Assembly: GCA_036381495.1 (NCBI GenBank)
Contig: DASVCS010000093.1
Location: forward strand, 1 to 64,000
DNA: 64,000 bases
Source: DASVCS01 sp036381495
GTDB taxonomy: Bacteria > Gemmatimonadota > Gemmatimonadetes > Longimicrobiales > RSA9
Direction: 5' to 3'
The notes beneath the pieces are model-generated. The model was not told where the DNA came from, did no database searches, and was given only the letters and a program-made list of their open reading frames with translations. The position numbers and the translations under genes were made by a program. Below are positions 9,611 to 19,144 of the stretch, in pieces. Position 1 is the stretch's first letter. Each line of letters starts with the position of its first letter.

Positions 9611-11170
9611 ATGACGAATCGCGACGCAACCGCCGGAGGCAAGCCGAACATCCTCGTCATCTGGGGCGATGACATCGGCATCACGAACCTGAGTTGCTAC
9701 AGCGGCGGCCTGATGGGCTACCGCACGCCCAACATCGACCGCATCGCGAAGGAAGGGATGCGCTTCACGGACTCGTACGGCGAGCAGAGCTGCACGGCGG
9801 GCCGGGCCTCCTTCATCACGGGGCAGAGCGTGTACCGCACCGGGCTGTCCAAGGTCGGCGTTCCCGGCGCGACGGTCGGGTTGCAGGCGGAAGACCCGAC
9901 CATTGCGGAGCTACTCAAGCCGCTCGGGTACGCCACGGGCCAGTTCGGCAAGAACCACCTGGGCGATCGCAACGAATACCTGCCGACGGTGCACGGCTTC
10001 GACGAGTTCTTCGGCAACCTCTACCATCTCAATGCCGAAGAGGAACCCGAGCTGCCGGACTATCCGGATGAGAAGGAGTTCCCCGAGTTTCGCAAGAAAT
10101 TCGGCCCGCGCGGCGTGCTGCACTGCTGGGCCACGGACACCGACGACGACACGGTGGACGTGCGCTTCGGGCGCGTCGGCAAGCAGAAGATCGAGGACAC
10201 CGGACCGCTCACGAAGAAGCGCATGGAGACGTGCGACGACGAGTTCGTCGCCGCCGCCAAGGACTGGATCAAACGCCAGCACGACGCGGGCCGACCGTGG
10301 TTCTGCTGGCTCAACACGACGCACATGCACCTGCGGACGCATCCGAAGCCGGAGAGCATCGGGCAGGCCGGCCGCTGGCAGTCGCCCTACCACGACACCA
10401 TGATCGATCACGACAAGTTGGTGGGTGAAATGCTGGATCTGCTGGACGAGCTGGGCATCGCCGAAAACACGTTCGTGCAGTACAGCACCGACAACGGGCC
10501 GCACATGAACACCTGGCCGGATGGCGCGATGACGCCGTTCCGCAGCGAGAAGGACACCAACTGGGAGGGCGCGTTCCGCGTTCCGCTGCTGATCCGCTGG
10601 CCCGGCAAGATCCCGGCGGGCGTGGTGTCCAACGAGATCGTGCAACACCACGACTGGCTGCCGACGTTCCTCGCCATGGCCGGCGAGCCGGACATCGTGG
10701 AGAAGTGCAAGAAGGGGTACGAGGCGGCAGGGAAGACGTTCAAGGTGCACCTGGATGGCTACAACCTGCTGCCCTACCTGACCGGCAAGGAGGAGAAGAG
10801 CCCGCGCAAGGGCTTCATCTACTTCGATGACGACGGCAACCTGGTCGCGCTGCGCTACGACAACTGGAAGGTGGTCTTCATGGAGCAGCGCGCACAGGGC
10901 ACGCTGCGCCTGTGGGCCGAGCCGTTCACCGTGCTGCGGCTGCCCAAGCTATTCAACCTCCGGACCGACCCGTTCGAGCGCGCCGACATCACATCGAACA
11001 CGTACTACGACTGGTTCCTGGACCACGACTACATCGTGTTCGCCGCGCAACCGATCGTGACCGAGTTCATCGAGACGTTCAAGGAGTTCCCGCCGAGGCA
11101 GAAGGCGGCTACCTTCACGATCGACCAGGCGCTGGAAAAGATGGCGAGCGCCGCCAGCGGAGGCCCGTAG
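9611..11170 (+). CDS. type I sulfatase with CTAGR maturation motif
   Basis: A 519-residue arylsulfatase-family hydrolase. Metal ligands begin with D20-D21 in VIWGDDIG, and the formylglycine site is C61-T-A-G-R65 followed by ASFITGQ. This is the C-x-A-x-R variant of the usual C-x-P-x-R. GQFGKNHLGD and STDNGPH provide further active-site motifs. There is no signal peptide. GGAG at 9601-9604 lies six bases before the ATG. It is about half the length added onto the other sulfatase's catalytic part and lacks the C-terminal sandwich, so the two enzymes likely act on different substrates while sharing the FGE encoded at 2710. Confidence 0.93.
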   Translation: MTNRDATAGGKPNILVIWGDDIGITNLSCYSGGLMGYRTPNIDRIAKEGMRFTDSYGEQSCTAGRASFITGQSVYRTGLSKVGVPGATVGLQAEDPTIAELLKPLGYATGQFGKNHLGDRNEYLPTVHGFDEFFGNLYHLNAEEEPELPDYPDEKEFPEFRKKFGPRGVLHCWATDTDDDTVDVRFGRVGKQKIEDTGPLTKKRMETCDDEFVAAAKDWIKRQHDAGRPWFCWLNTTHMHLRTHPKPESIGQAGRWQSPYHDTMIDHDKLVGEMLDLLDELGIAENTFVQYSTDNGPHMNTWPDGAMTPFRSEKDTNWEGAFRVPLLIRWPGKIPAGVVSNEIVQHHDWLPTFLAMAGEPDIVEKCKKGYEAAGKTFKVHLDGYNLLPYLTGKEEKSPRKGFIYFDDDGNLVALRYDNWKVVFMEQRAQGTLRLWAEPFTVLRLPKLFNLRTDPFERADITSNTYYDWFLDHDYIVFAAQPIVTEFIETFKEFPPRQKAATFTIDQALEKMASAASGGP

Positions 11171-11212
11171 AGAGCCGGACTGCACCAGGCGGATGCGGAA
11201 ACGGGCAAGCGC

Positions 11213-12325
11213 GTGAGCGCCGCGCGAATCCCACCGCCCGCCGGGTCCGGACCGGAGCCGGCACCGCCCGACCCCGGTCCCGAGCCCGCCCGCGGCGCCA
11301 GGCGGACCGTGCGGATCGAGATCTCGCCGCACACCTTCGTTCACGCCGTCATGGCGGTGCTGCTCACGATGCTGGCGCTCCGGCTCGCGCGCGAGCTGTC
11401 GACGGTGCTGCTGCTGATCGCGCTGTCGCTGTTGCTCGCAGGCGTGCTCTCGCACTTCGTCGCGCGGCTCGAGCGGATCGGAATCGGACGCGGGCTGGCC
11501 TCGGTTCTGGCGCTGCTCGTGGCCGTGTTGGTGATCGGCGGCGTGCTCGCGCTGGTCTTGCCGGCGGTGATCACGCAGACCTCGGCACTCATCGATAACC
11601 TCCCCGAGATCACGGCGCGGGCGCAGCGCGCGCTCGCGCCGTATCCCACCATCTACAACGCGATCCAGCGCCAGATCGAGCAGATCCGGCGCGATCCCTC
11701 GGAGCTGGTGACGGGCGTCGTCCGGGTCGGCGTCGACGTGCTCGGCGGCGTGGTCAGCGCGGTCCTCCTCCTCACGCTGGCGCTGTACTTCCTGATCGAC
11801 GCGGAACGGGTGCGGAGTGCGGCGCTGCGCCTGACGCCGGCACGGTACCGGGAGCGGGTGGCGCGGACGATCTCGGGGGTCGGGCAGGTCGTCCGGAGCT
11901 ACTTCATCGGGCAGGCCATCGTCTCCTCCATCTTCGCGACCTACACGTTCATTCTCCTGACGCTGCTGGATGTGCCGTACCCCGCGGTGCTGGCCGCACT
12001 CGCGTTCGTCCTGGATGCGATCCCCAACGTCGGCGCCACGCTGGCTACGGTGGTGCCGGCGCTCGTGGCGCTCACCGTCTCGCCGACGACGGCGCTGATC
12101 GCCGTCGTCGCGATCCAGGTCTACCAGCAGGTCGAGAACTACCTGATCTCGCCGAAGATCCTCGGCGGCCGTCTCCGCATCCCGCCGATCGCCACCCTGA
12201 TCGCGATCCTGGTCGGCGCCCGGCTGCTCGGCGTGCTGGGCGTCTTCGTCGCGATCCCGATCGCCGGGATGCTCCCCGTCCTCGAGCGAATCTGGATCAC
12301 CGGGGAGCCACGGGCCGGGCCGTGA
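11213..12325 (+). CDS. AI-2E family transporter (paralogue 1)
   Basis: A 370-residue polytopic membrane protein of the AI-2E/PerM family. A proline-rich cytoplasmic N-terminus (1-38) is followed by paired helices (about 40-85 and 95-125), an amphipathic periplasmic region (about 125-175) and a C-terminal helical bundle with IPNVGATLATVVPALVAL and QQVENYLISPKILG, the family hallmarks. The start is GTG at 11213. Family members export autoinducers, ions or small solutes, and the substrate here is unknown. A second, diverged member lies at 22372. Confidence 0.9.
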   Translation: MSAARIPPPAGSGPEPAPPDPGPEPARGARRTVRIEISPHTFVHAVMAVLLTMLALRLARELSTVLLLIALSLLLAGVLSHFVARLERIGIGRGLASVLALLVAVLVIGGVLALVLPAVITQTSALIDNLPEITARAQRALAPYPTIYNAIQRQIEQIRRDPSELVTGVVRVGVDVLGGVVSAVLLLTLALYFLIDAERVRSAALRLTPARYRERVARTISGVGQVVRSYFIGQAIVSSIFATYTFILLTLLDVPYPAVLAALAFVLDAIPNVGATLATVVPALVALTVSPTTALIAVVAIQVYQQVENYLISPKILGGRLRIPPIATLIAILVGARLLGVLGVFVAIPIAGMLPVLERIWITGEPRAGP

Positions 12326-12336
12326 GCCCGCCGATC

Positions 12337-12364
12337 TTGCCGGTCCCGCTCCAGGCCGTATCTT
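12337..12364 (+). promoter_or_regulatory. candidate sigma-70-like promoter for the metalloprotease
   Basis: TTGCCG and TATCTT are separated by 16 bp, 37 bases ahead of the metalloprotease ATG. The same TATCTT -10 word occurs before guaB with a better -35. Confidence 0.35.
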
Positions 12365-12401
12365 CCTGAATCCTTCCCACCCGAAGAGACAGAGGAACGC
12401 G

Positions 12402-14930
12402 ATGATTGCGATCCGCCAGCGCTCGGGCCGGTGTTCCGGGCTCGCGCTCCGTGACGCGCGCCGGTGGGCGGCCGCCATGCTCGCCGCGGTGTGTGTGCTG
12501 GCCGCCGCCTGCGCGGTGCGCGGCGAACCCGAGACGCCGCGGCCGCGGCGCACGGCCGAGGCCGATGCCGGAGGACCGAGCGATTACGACGAAGCGATCC
12601 CGGCCGGCGCCGAGACCGACGACGGCCTCTTCACCGTGCACCGAAAGGCCGACACGCTCCTGTACGAGATCGCTGACTCGCTGTTCGGCCGCGACATGCT
12701 GCTCATCAGCCGCATCGCGGCGGTCCCCACGGACCTCGGCGGCTACATCCCCGCGGGCTACAAGGCGCACGAGCAGGTGGTGCGCTGGGAGCGGCGCGGC
12801 GACCGCGTGCTGCTGCGGAGGATCTCGTACGAGCAGGTGGCCGCCGATTCGGAGGCGATCGCGCGCTCGGTGGTCCGCAACAACTTCGCGCCCATCATTC
12901 GCGCGTTCGACGTCGAGGCGGTCGGCCCCGACGGCAACTCGGTCGTCATCGACGTGACCGGGCTGTTCACGGAGGACGTGCCGGCCATCAGCGGGCTCGA
13001 CCGCGCGCAGCGCAGCCGCTACGGCGTGCGCCGGCTCGATGGCGACCGCACCTTCATCAACTACGCGCACAGCTATCCGCTCAACGTCGACGTGCGTCAC
13101 ACGCTGACGTTCGAGGCGACGGAGCCGCCGTCGAACCCCGATGCCGGCACGATCTCGATGGAGATGCACCAGTCCATGGTGCTGCTGCCCGAGGAGCCGA
13201 TGCGGCCGCGCTACGCCGATCCGCGTGTCGGCTTCTTCACCATCGAGCGGGTGAACTTCGGGCTGAACGCGCAGAAGGCGGCGACCCAGCGCTTCATCCG
13301 ACGCTGGCGTCTCGAGCCGAAGGACCCGGCGGCGTACGCCCGGGGCGAGCTCGTCGAGCCGATCAAGCCGATCGTCTACTACCTGGACCCCGCCACGCCG
13401 CCCGAGTGGCGGTCCTGCGTGCGGCAGGGGATCGAGGACTGGCAGGGGCCGTTCGAGACCGCCGGCTTCCGAAACGCGATCATCGCCAAGGATCCGCCGA
13501 GTCCGGCGGAGGACCCCGACTGGAGCGCCGAGGACGTCCGCCACTCGGTCGTGCGCTGGGCCGCGAGCATGACCCGTAACGCGCAGGGACCGAGCGTCTC
13601 CGATCCGCGCAGCGGCGAGATCATCGAGAGCGACATCGTCTGGTACCACAACCACCTGCGCAGCTATCGCAACCGACTGATGCTCGAGACCGGCGCCGCC
13701 AACCCGCTCGCCCGCTCGCTCCCGGTCGACCAGGACCTCATGTGCGAGGCCATGCGCTCCGTCATCGCCCACGAGGTCGGCCACGCGCTCGGGCTGCCGC
13801 ACAACATGATCTCGAGCTCCGCCTACCCGGTCGACTCGCTGCGCTCCGCCAGCTTCGTCCGGCGCATGGGGATCGCTCCGAGCATCATGGACTATGCGCG
13901 CCAGGACTACATCGCACAGCCCGGCGACGGGCTGGAGGGCGCGGACTTCATCCGCCAGATCGGGCCCTACGACCACTACGCGATCAACTGGGGCTACCGC
14001 GTGATCCCGCAGGCGCCATCGCCCGAGGCCGAGCGTCCGATCCTCCACCGCTGGATCCTTGAAAGGGCCGACGATCCGATCTACCGCTTCGGCACGCCGA
14101 ACGGCGCCGACCCCCGCGCCCAGACCGAGGACCTGGGCGACGACCCCGTGCGCGCCAGTGAGTACGGCATCGCGAACCTGAAGGTCGCGGCCGCACACCT
14201 GCTCGAGTGGACCTCCGAGCCGGGCGAGGACTACGAGGACCTCGACGAACTGTACGGCGAGCTGGTCGGGCAGTGGAACCGCTACGTCCGGCACGTCGTG
14301 ACCGTCGTCGGCGGGATCTACGGCACGCGCAAGACCGCGGACCAGCCGGGACCCGTCTACGAGCCCGTGCCGCGGGAGCGCCAGAAGGCCGCCATGCGCT
14401 TCCTCGATGAACAGGTCTTCCAGACGCCGGAGTGGCTCATCGATCCCGAGATCCTGACACGGCTCGCGCCCGCCAACGGTGTCGCGGGGCTTGCCGACCG
14501 CCAGATCGGCATCCTGAACGCGCTCCTCTCGCCCGACCGCATGCAGCGGTTGGTCGAGGTCCAGGCCTACGCCCCCGGCGATGCCTATCCGCTCGCCGAG
14601 TTCTTCGATGACCTGCGCGCCGCCATCTGGACCGAACTGCCGGGCGCACGCCCGATCGACGCGCACCGGCGGGCGCTCCAGCGCGGATACCTGGAACGAA
14701 TCGCGGAGCTGCTCGAAGATCCCGAGGAGGAGGCGGCCTCGCGCTTCGGCCGCGGCAGCGACGTCGACGTCGCCCGCTCCGACATCCGGCCGCTCGCCCG
14801 CGCGCAACTCCGCGAGATCCGCGAGCTGGCCGACCGTGCCGCCGCGCGCACGGGGGACCCCATGACGCGCGTACACCTGCGCGACGTCGTGGTCCGCATC
14901 GACCGGATCCTGGAGGGGCGGGAGGGGTGA
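12402..14930 (+). CDS. exported zinc-dependent metalloprotease (DUF5117/DUF4953 type)
   Basis: The 842-residue precursor begins with a basic region and a hydrophobic signal (about 22-36) ending AAAC, so it may be a lipoprotein. The region FTVHRKADTLLYEIADSLFGRDMLLISR is the DUF5118/5117 entry typical of large secreted metalloproteases in Bacteroidota and Gemmatimonadota. The catalytic zinc motif H457-E458-VG-H461-ALGLP-H467 is intact (HExxHxxGxxH), and a Met-turn candidate SIMDYARQDY follows. AGAGGA precedes the ATG at normal distance. It probably degrades proteins or peptides outside the cytoplasm. It stands alone with its own promoter. Confidence 0.9.
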   Translation: MIAIRQRSGRCSGLALRDARRWAAAMLAAVCVLAAACAVRGEPETPRPRRTAEADAGGPSDYDEAIPAGAETDDGLFTVHRKADTLLYEIADSLFGRDMLLISRIAAVPTDLGGYIPAGYKAHEQVVRWERRGDRVLLRRISYEQVAADSEAIARSVVRNNFAPIIRAFDVEAVGPDGNSVVIDVTGLFTEDVPAISGLDRAQRSRYGVRRLDGDRTFINYAHSYPLNVDVRHTLTFEATEPPSNPDAGTISMEMHQSMVLLPEEPMRPRYADPRVGFFTIERVNFGLNAQKAATQRFIRRWRLEPKDPAAYARGELVEPIKPIVYYLDPATPPEWRSCVRQGIEDWQGPFETAGFRNAIIAKDPPSPAEDPDWSAEDVRHSVVRWAASMTRNAQGPSVSDPRSGEIIESDIVWYHNHLRSYRNRLMLETGAANPLARSLPVDQDLMCEAMRSVIAHEVGHALGLPHNMISSSAYPVDSLRSASFVRRMGIAPSIMDYARQDYIAQPGDGLEGADFIRQIGPYDHYAINWGYRVIPQAPSPEAERPILHRWILERADDPIYRFGTPNGADPRAQTEDLGDDPVRASEYGIANLKVAAAHLLEWTSEPGEDYEDLDELYGELVGQWNRYVRHVVTVVGGIYGTRKTADQPGPVYEPVPRERQKAAMRFLDEQVFQTPEWLIDPEILTRLAPANGVAGLADRQIGILNALLSPDRMQRLVEVQAYAPGDAYPLAEFFDDLRAAIWTELPGARPIDAHRRALQRGYLERIAELLEDPEEEAASRFGRGSDVDVARSDIRPLARAQLREIRELADRAAARTGDPMTRVHLRDVVVRIDRILEGREG

Positions 14931-15290
14931 GGGGTAGGGCGTCGGCCCTCGCGTGGCCTTCGCGCGGAGGCCGGTGTGGGATCGAGAGCGCCGCCCCGGC
15001 AAGCCCGGGGCTGTGCGTGGCATGGGTGCGCCGGCTCGCGGATTCGCGTGGGGCGGGATCCCTCTATTGGGAACGATTGCCGGGGTGAGCGGGAATGGTT
15101 CCTTATGGGGAACGATGGATGCTGGACCGCCGATCGTTCCCTCAAGGGACGGAGCCTACGACTGCCTGGCCGTGATCACGTGCCGCCTCACCCGCGCCGG
15201 CCGGGCCGCCCCGCGCTCGATCGCCGCGGCCTCGTTCTTGACCGTTGCCGCTGCGCGGGCAGGTCCGTTCCCACCGTGTGGATGAAAGGG
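14931..15290. other. gene-free stretch with GGGAACGAT repeats
   Basis: No convincing gene is present. GGGAACGAT occurs twice directly (15069-15077 and 15108-15116) and once inverted as ATCGTTCCC (15133-15141), with a GGAA-TGG-TTCC near-palindrome between them (15092-15102). The clustering suggests a protein-binding region or a decayed insertion, but I cannot identify it. Confidence 0.4.
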
Positions 15291-15318
15291 TTGACATGAC
15301 CCTCGGTGGTTTCAGATT
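15291..15318 (+). promoter_or_regulatory. candidate promoter of the NYN-domain gene
   Basis: A consensus -35 box TTGACA (15291-15296) is followed after 16 bp by CAGATT, a poor -10. Transcription from here would give a leader of roughly 90 bases containing the stem-loop at 15356-15396. Confidence 0.35.
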
Positions 15319-15355
15319 TGAAGTATCCGAACGCCGGTAGGCCGGCATTGATGAA

Positions 15356-15396
15356 AGGCCCCTTCCCAGATCGCTCACGATACAGGGAAGGGGCCT
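15356..15396 (+). promoter_or_regulatory. 12-bp stem-loop in the leader of the NYN gene
   Basis: AGGCCCCTTCCC (15356-15367) pairs perfectly with GGGAAGGGGCCT (15385-15396) across a 17-base loop. The structure ends seven bases before the Shine-Dalgarno GGAGG (15404-15408). With no T-run it is not a normal terminator; it may control translation or mRNA stability, possibly as a target of the encoded nuclease. Confidence 0.5.
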
Positions 15397-15416
15397 GATC
15401 ATTGGAGGCCGTTGCC

Positions 15417-16040
15417 ATGAAGCGCGTCGCGGTGCTTCTCGATGGAGGTTTCGTCCTTCGCAAACTCTATCCGCTGGTGGGTCGTCGCATGCCTACTGCC
15501 GATGAGGTATGTGACTTTGCGCACCGATGCATCCATAATGCGGATGAAGCGTTGTTCCGCATCTATTTCTACCACTGCCGGCCTTGTGAGGGTACGGAGA
15601 CCCACCCGCTGACCCGCGCTGCCATCGATTTCGCCCAGAGTCGTACCGCCGCGGCTATGGGCGCTTTTCTTCGTGAGATCGCCCTGAAGGACCACGTCGC
15701 GTTTCGGGCCGGGGAACTCTCGTTCGATGGTTGGGAGATCGCGCGCAAAGCAGCGAAGGATCTCATCGCGACCGGCCGTGCCGTTGCGCCCGCAGATGTC
15801 GTCCCGGACTTGAAGCAGAAGCGCGTCGACATGAAGATCGGGCTTGACGTCGCGTGGCTTGCGAGCAAGCGAATCGTCGATCGTATCCTGCTCGTCACAG
15901 GCGACAGCGACTTTGTACCCGCCATGAAGTTTGCCCGGCGCGAAGGCGTCCAAGTGGCTCTCGTCACGCTCGGCCACCGGCAAGTGAAGCATGATCTCGT
16001 CGTTCACGCCGACGAGCTCCGCGCGGTCCAGTACCCGTAG
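15417..16040 (+). CDS. NYN-domain (PIN-like) ribonuclease, LabA/DUF88 family
   Basis: A 207-residue single-domain protein. The acidic active site is visible as D9 in VAVLLDGGF, D138 in KRVDMKIGLDVAWLA, and D163 and D165 in VTGDSDFVPAMKFARREG, all hallmarks of NYN/LabA proteins, which are metal-dependent RNases. Start ATG 15417 is chosen because GGAGG lies eight bases upstream; a TTG five codons earlier is less likely. The gene stands alone, behind a long non-coding region, and its codon use is visibly less GC-extreme than its neighbours (TTT, TAT, CTT and GTT are frequent), hinting at acquisition. NYN genes often sit in defence or toxin contexts, but no partner is visible here. Confidence 0.88.
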   Translation: MKRVAVLLDGGFVLRKLYPLVGRRMPTADEVCDFAHRCIHNADEALFRIYFYHCRPCEGTETHPLTRAAIDFAQSRTAAAMGAFLREIALKDHVAFRAGELSFDGWEIARKAAKDLIATGRAVAPADVVPDLKQKRVDMKIGLDVAWLASKRIVDRILLVTGDSDFVPAMKFARREGVQVALVTLGHRQVKHDLVVHADELRAVQYP

Positions 16041-16096
16041 CCGCGAACTATCGAGGCAGGCTGTCACTGCCAAAACCAGTCCTCCTTCGCTCAACA

Positions 16097-19000
16097 TTAC
16101 ACACCCGCCCCCTCCACCGCCGGCGCCAGCACCTTGTACATCACGGGCGTGACGATGCGGGCCAGCAGCGTGGAGGAGACCAGCCCGCCGATGATCACCC
16201 AGGCGAGCGGTGCGTAGAGCGCGTGGCCCTGGAGCGCGAGCGGCAGCAGCCCGCCGATCGCGGTGAGGCTCGTCAGCAGGATCGGGAGGAAGCGGACCTC
16301 GCCGGCGCGGCGGATCGCGTCCTCGAGCGCCATGCCCTGTGCGCGGAGCCGGTTCGTGAAGTCGACCAGCAGGATCGACGTCTTGATCTCGATGCCGATC
16401 AGCGCGACGAAGCCGATCGTGGCGGTGAACGAGAGCGTGTACCCGGCCAGGAGCAGTGCGAGGATGCCGCCCGCCGCGCCGAGCGGGATCACCGACGCGA
16501 CGATCAGCGTGCTGCGGAACGTGCGGAATTCGAGCACGAGGATCCCGAGGATCATGAAGGTGGCGATGATGATCGCGCTGCCGGCGCCGCCGAAGCTCTC
16601 CTGGCGGCTCTCGACCTCGCCGGCGACCTCGATGCGGTAGCCGGCCGGCAGCTCCAGCTCGTCGAGCGCGGCGAGCGCGCGGCGCGTGACGCGGTCGGTG
16701 TTGTAGCCGGTGCGGACGTGACTGGTCACGGTGACGGCGCGCTCGCGGTCGTAGCGTTCGATCTCGGGGACGCCGGTCTCGAAGCGGACGTCGGCGATCT
16801 GCCGGAGCGGCGTGAGCGCGCCGGCGAGCGAGGCGACGTAGATGTGGTCGAGCGTGCGCGGCGATGCGCGTGACTGGCCGGCGAGCCGGACGACGATGTC
16901 GTGCGCATCGCCCGTCGCCGTGCGCAGCACGCCGGCGCGGACGCCCTCGAGTCCGAGGCGCAACGTGCGGTCGATCTCGAGCGTCGGGATCCCGAGCAGG
17001 CCGGCCTTGGCGCGGTCGATCACGACGCGCAGGTCGGTCCGTCGCAGCCGCAGCGGGTTGTGGACGTACCGCGTGCCGTCGACGCTCTTCAGGACGCGCT
17101 CGACTCGCCCGGCGAGGGTGCGGAGCGTGTCGAGGTCGGGGCCCTGGATGCGCAGTGCGATCGGCGCGTCGATCGGCGGGCCGTTCTCGAATTCGTGCAG
17201 CTCGATTCTCGCACCCGGGTAGGTGGCCAGCTCCGTCCGCAGGCTGTCGAGCAGGATCGGCGTCTCATGCGGGTCGTAGGAGTCGAGCACCACGAAGAGC
17301 TGGCCGACGCGCGGGTCGTCGCGCCGCGGGAAGAGATTGTAGTAGATGCGCGGGTTGTCGCGGCCCACGGAGGTGAAGATCGCGGCGACCTCGTCGCGCC
17401 GGCCGATCACCCGCTCGGCGAAGCGCGCGGCGGCGTCCGTCGCCTCGATGCTCGCGCCCTGCGGCGCGGTGATGTCGACGTAGAACTGCGGCGTCTCCGC
17501 CTTCGGGAAGAGCGAGAACCCGACGGCGGGGATGAGGAGCAGGCTGCCGGCCACGAACGCCGCCGCGCCGGCGAGCGCGAGCCGGGGATGTCGCAGCGCG
17601 ATTTCCAGGATCGGCCGGTACGTGCGCTCGATCGCGCGCTCGAACGCGCGCAGGAAACGATTGCCGCCCGTCGCCGCCTCACGCGGCAGGACGAGGCTCG
17701 CGAGCCACGGGATGATCGTGAGCGAGACGAAGAGCGACGCGAGCACGGTGTAGATGACGGCGGCCGGAAGCGAGCGGATGTAGTTGCCGGGACCGCCGGG
17801 GAGGAAGAGGAGCGGGACGAACGCGAAGACGAGCGTCGCCGTGGCGCCCAGGACCGCGACGGCGATCTGCCGCGTCGCCTCGATCGCGGCCGCACGCCGT
17901 GAACGGCCCTCGCGCAGGAACCGCGTGATGTTCTCGACAACCACGATCGAGTCGTCGACCAGGAGTCCCAGCGCGATCACGCCGCCGACGATCGAGAGCT
18001 GGTTGATCGTGAAGCCGGTGAGGTGGAGCAGCGTCACGCCCAGCGCGAGCGAGAGCGGGATCGAGACCATGACGATCCCGGCCGCGCGCAGCCCCAGCGG
18101 CAGCAGCGTGAGCGCGACCAGGCCGATCGCGATCATGAAGTCGTGACGCAGCCGGTCGAGCCGCCGGTCGACGTTCTGCGCCTGGTCGAAGCCGCGCGCG
18201 AGCGTGATGTTCGCCGGCAGCTCGCGCTCGAACGCATCGAGCGCCGCCCACACGCGGTCGCGCACATCGCCGATCCGCTGCCCCTCCTGCTGCGTGACCG
18301 TCACGAACACCGCCCGCTTCCCGTCGAATCGCGCGCGGTACGTCGAGTCGGCGTAGCTCCACCGGACGTCCGCGACGTCGCCGACGCGCACGAGCTGGCC
18401 GCCCGCGGCCCGCAGCACCGTCCCCCGGATCTCGTCCAGCGATGCGTAGCTGCCGCTCGCGCGCACGTTGAAGTGCCGTGCGCCGGCCTCGAGCGCGCCG
18501 GCGGGCAGGTCGACGCTCTCCCCGCCGATCGCGCGGAGCACGACCGCCGGCGGCAGCCCGAGCGCCGCGAGGCGGCCGAGATCGAGCCCGACGGCGACCT
18601 GCCGCTCCGGCACGCCCCACCGCTCCGCATCCCGCACGCCCGGCAGCGCGTCCAGCCGGTCGGTCAGCCGCTCGGCGACATCGTCGAGCACGTGGTACGG
18701 CGCGGTCTCGCTCACCAGCGCGAGCTGCGCGATCGCGACGTCGAGCGTCGAGCCCCGGACCACCGTGACACGCGACAGCGCGTCCGGGAGCGAGGGCCGC
18801 ACGGCGTTGAGCTGGCGCAGGACTTCGTCGTACTTCTCGTCCGCGTCCTCATCGGCGTCGAACTGGATGAACACCGTCGCCAGCCCATCGACCATGCGGC
18901 TCTCGATCGACTCCACCTTCTCCAACTCATCGAGCGCATCTTCGATGTCCCGCACGACCAGCCGCTCGAGGTCGGCCGGGCTCGCGCCCGGAAACGCGAC

Positions 19001-19144
19001 CACGACCGTGAACGCCGGGAAATCCAGCGGCGGGTCCTCGCCGCGCGGGATGCTGTTCCAGGAGCTGAGCCCCAACGCCGCGAGCATCACGAAGATGATG
19101 ACCGTGAACTGATAGTTCCGAATGGGGAATTCGAGCAGTCTCAT
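16097..19144 (-). CDS. RND-family efflux pump, inner-membrane subunit
   Basis: The 1015-residue transporter has the full RND layout: TM1 (about 12-32), a large periplasmic porter region, TM2-TM6 (about 335-530) with GLLVDDSIVVVENI carrying the proton-relay aspartates in TM4, a second periplasmic region (about 560-845) and TM8-TM12 to the end. It uses the proton gradient to extrude compounds through the adaptor and TolC partner encoded just upstream. Its start overlaps the adaptor gene by four bases (ATGA). The sequence is closer to multidrug/hydrophobe exporters than to heavy-metal CzcA pumps, but the substrate is uncertain. Confidence 0.95.
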   Translation of the reverse strand: MRLLEFPIRNYQFTVIIFVMLAALGLSSWNSIPRGEDPPLDFPAFTVVVAFPGASPADLERLVVRDIEDALDELEKVESIESRMVDGLATVFIQFDADEDADEKYDEVLRQLNAVRPSLPDALSRVTVVRGSTLDVAIAQLALVSETAPYHVLDDVAERLTDRLDALPGVRDAERWGVPERQVAVGLDLGRLAALGLPPAVVLRAIGGESVDLPAGALEAGARHFNVRASGSYASLDEIRGTVLRAAGGQLVRVGDVADVRWSYADSTYRARFDGKRAVFVTVTQQEGQRIGDVRDRVWAALDAFERELPANITLARGFDQAQNVDRRLDRLRHDFMIAIGLVALTLLPLGLRAAGIVMVSIPLSLALGVTLLHLTGFTINQLSIVGGVIALGLLVDDSIVVVENITRFLREGRSRRAAAIEATRQIAVAVLGATATLVFAFVPLLFLPGGPGNYIRSLPAAVIYTVLASLFVSLTIIPWLASLVLPREAATGGNRFLRAFERAIERTYRPILEIALRHPRLALAGAAAFVAGSLLLIPAVGFSLFPKAETPQFYVDITAPQGASIEATDAAARFAERVIGRRDEVAAIFTSVGRDNPRIYYNLFPRRDDPRVGQLFVVLDSYDPHETPILLDSLRTELATYPGARIELHEFENGPPIDAPIALRIQGPDLDTLRTLAGRVERVLKSVDGTRYVHNPLRLRRTDLRVVIDRAKAGLLGIPTLEIDRTLRLGLEGVRAGVLRTATGDAHDIVVRLAGQSRASPRTLDHIYVASLAGALTPLRQIADVRFETGVPEIERYDRERAVTVTSHVRTGYNTDRVTRRALAALDELELPAGYRIEVAGEVESRQESFGGAGSAIIIATFMILGILVLEFRTFRSTLIVASVIPLGAAGGILALLLAGYTLSFTATIGFVALIGIEIKTSILLVDFTNRLRAQGMALEDAIRRAGEVRFLPILLTSLTAIGGLLPLALQGHALYAPLAWVIIGGLVSSTLLARIVTPVMYKVLAPAVEGAGV

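Noticed and set aside
12297..15023. Long minus-strand open frame of 908 codons opposite the metalloprotease gene
   Set aside because: It is antisense to a gene with clear catalytic motifs and its translation is Arg/Asp/Val-rich without any family. High GC content lengthens antisense frames.
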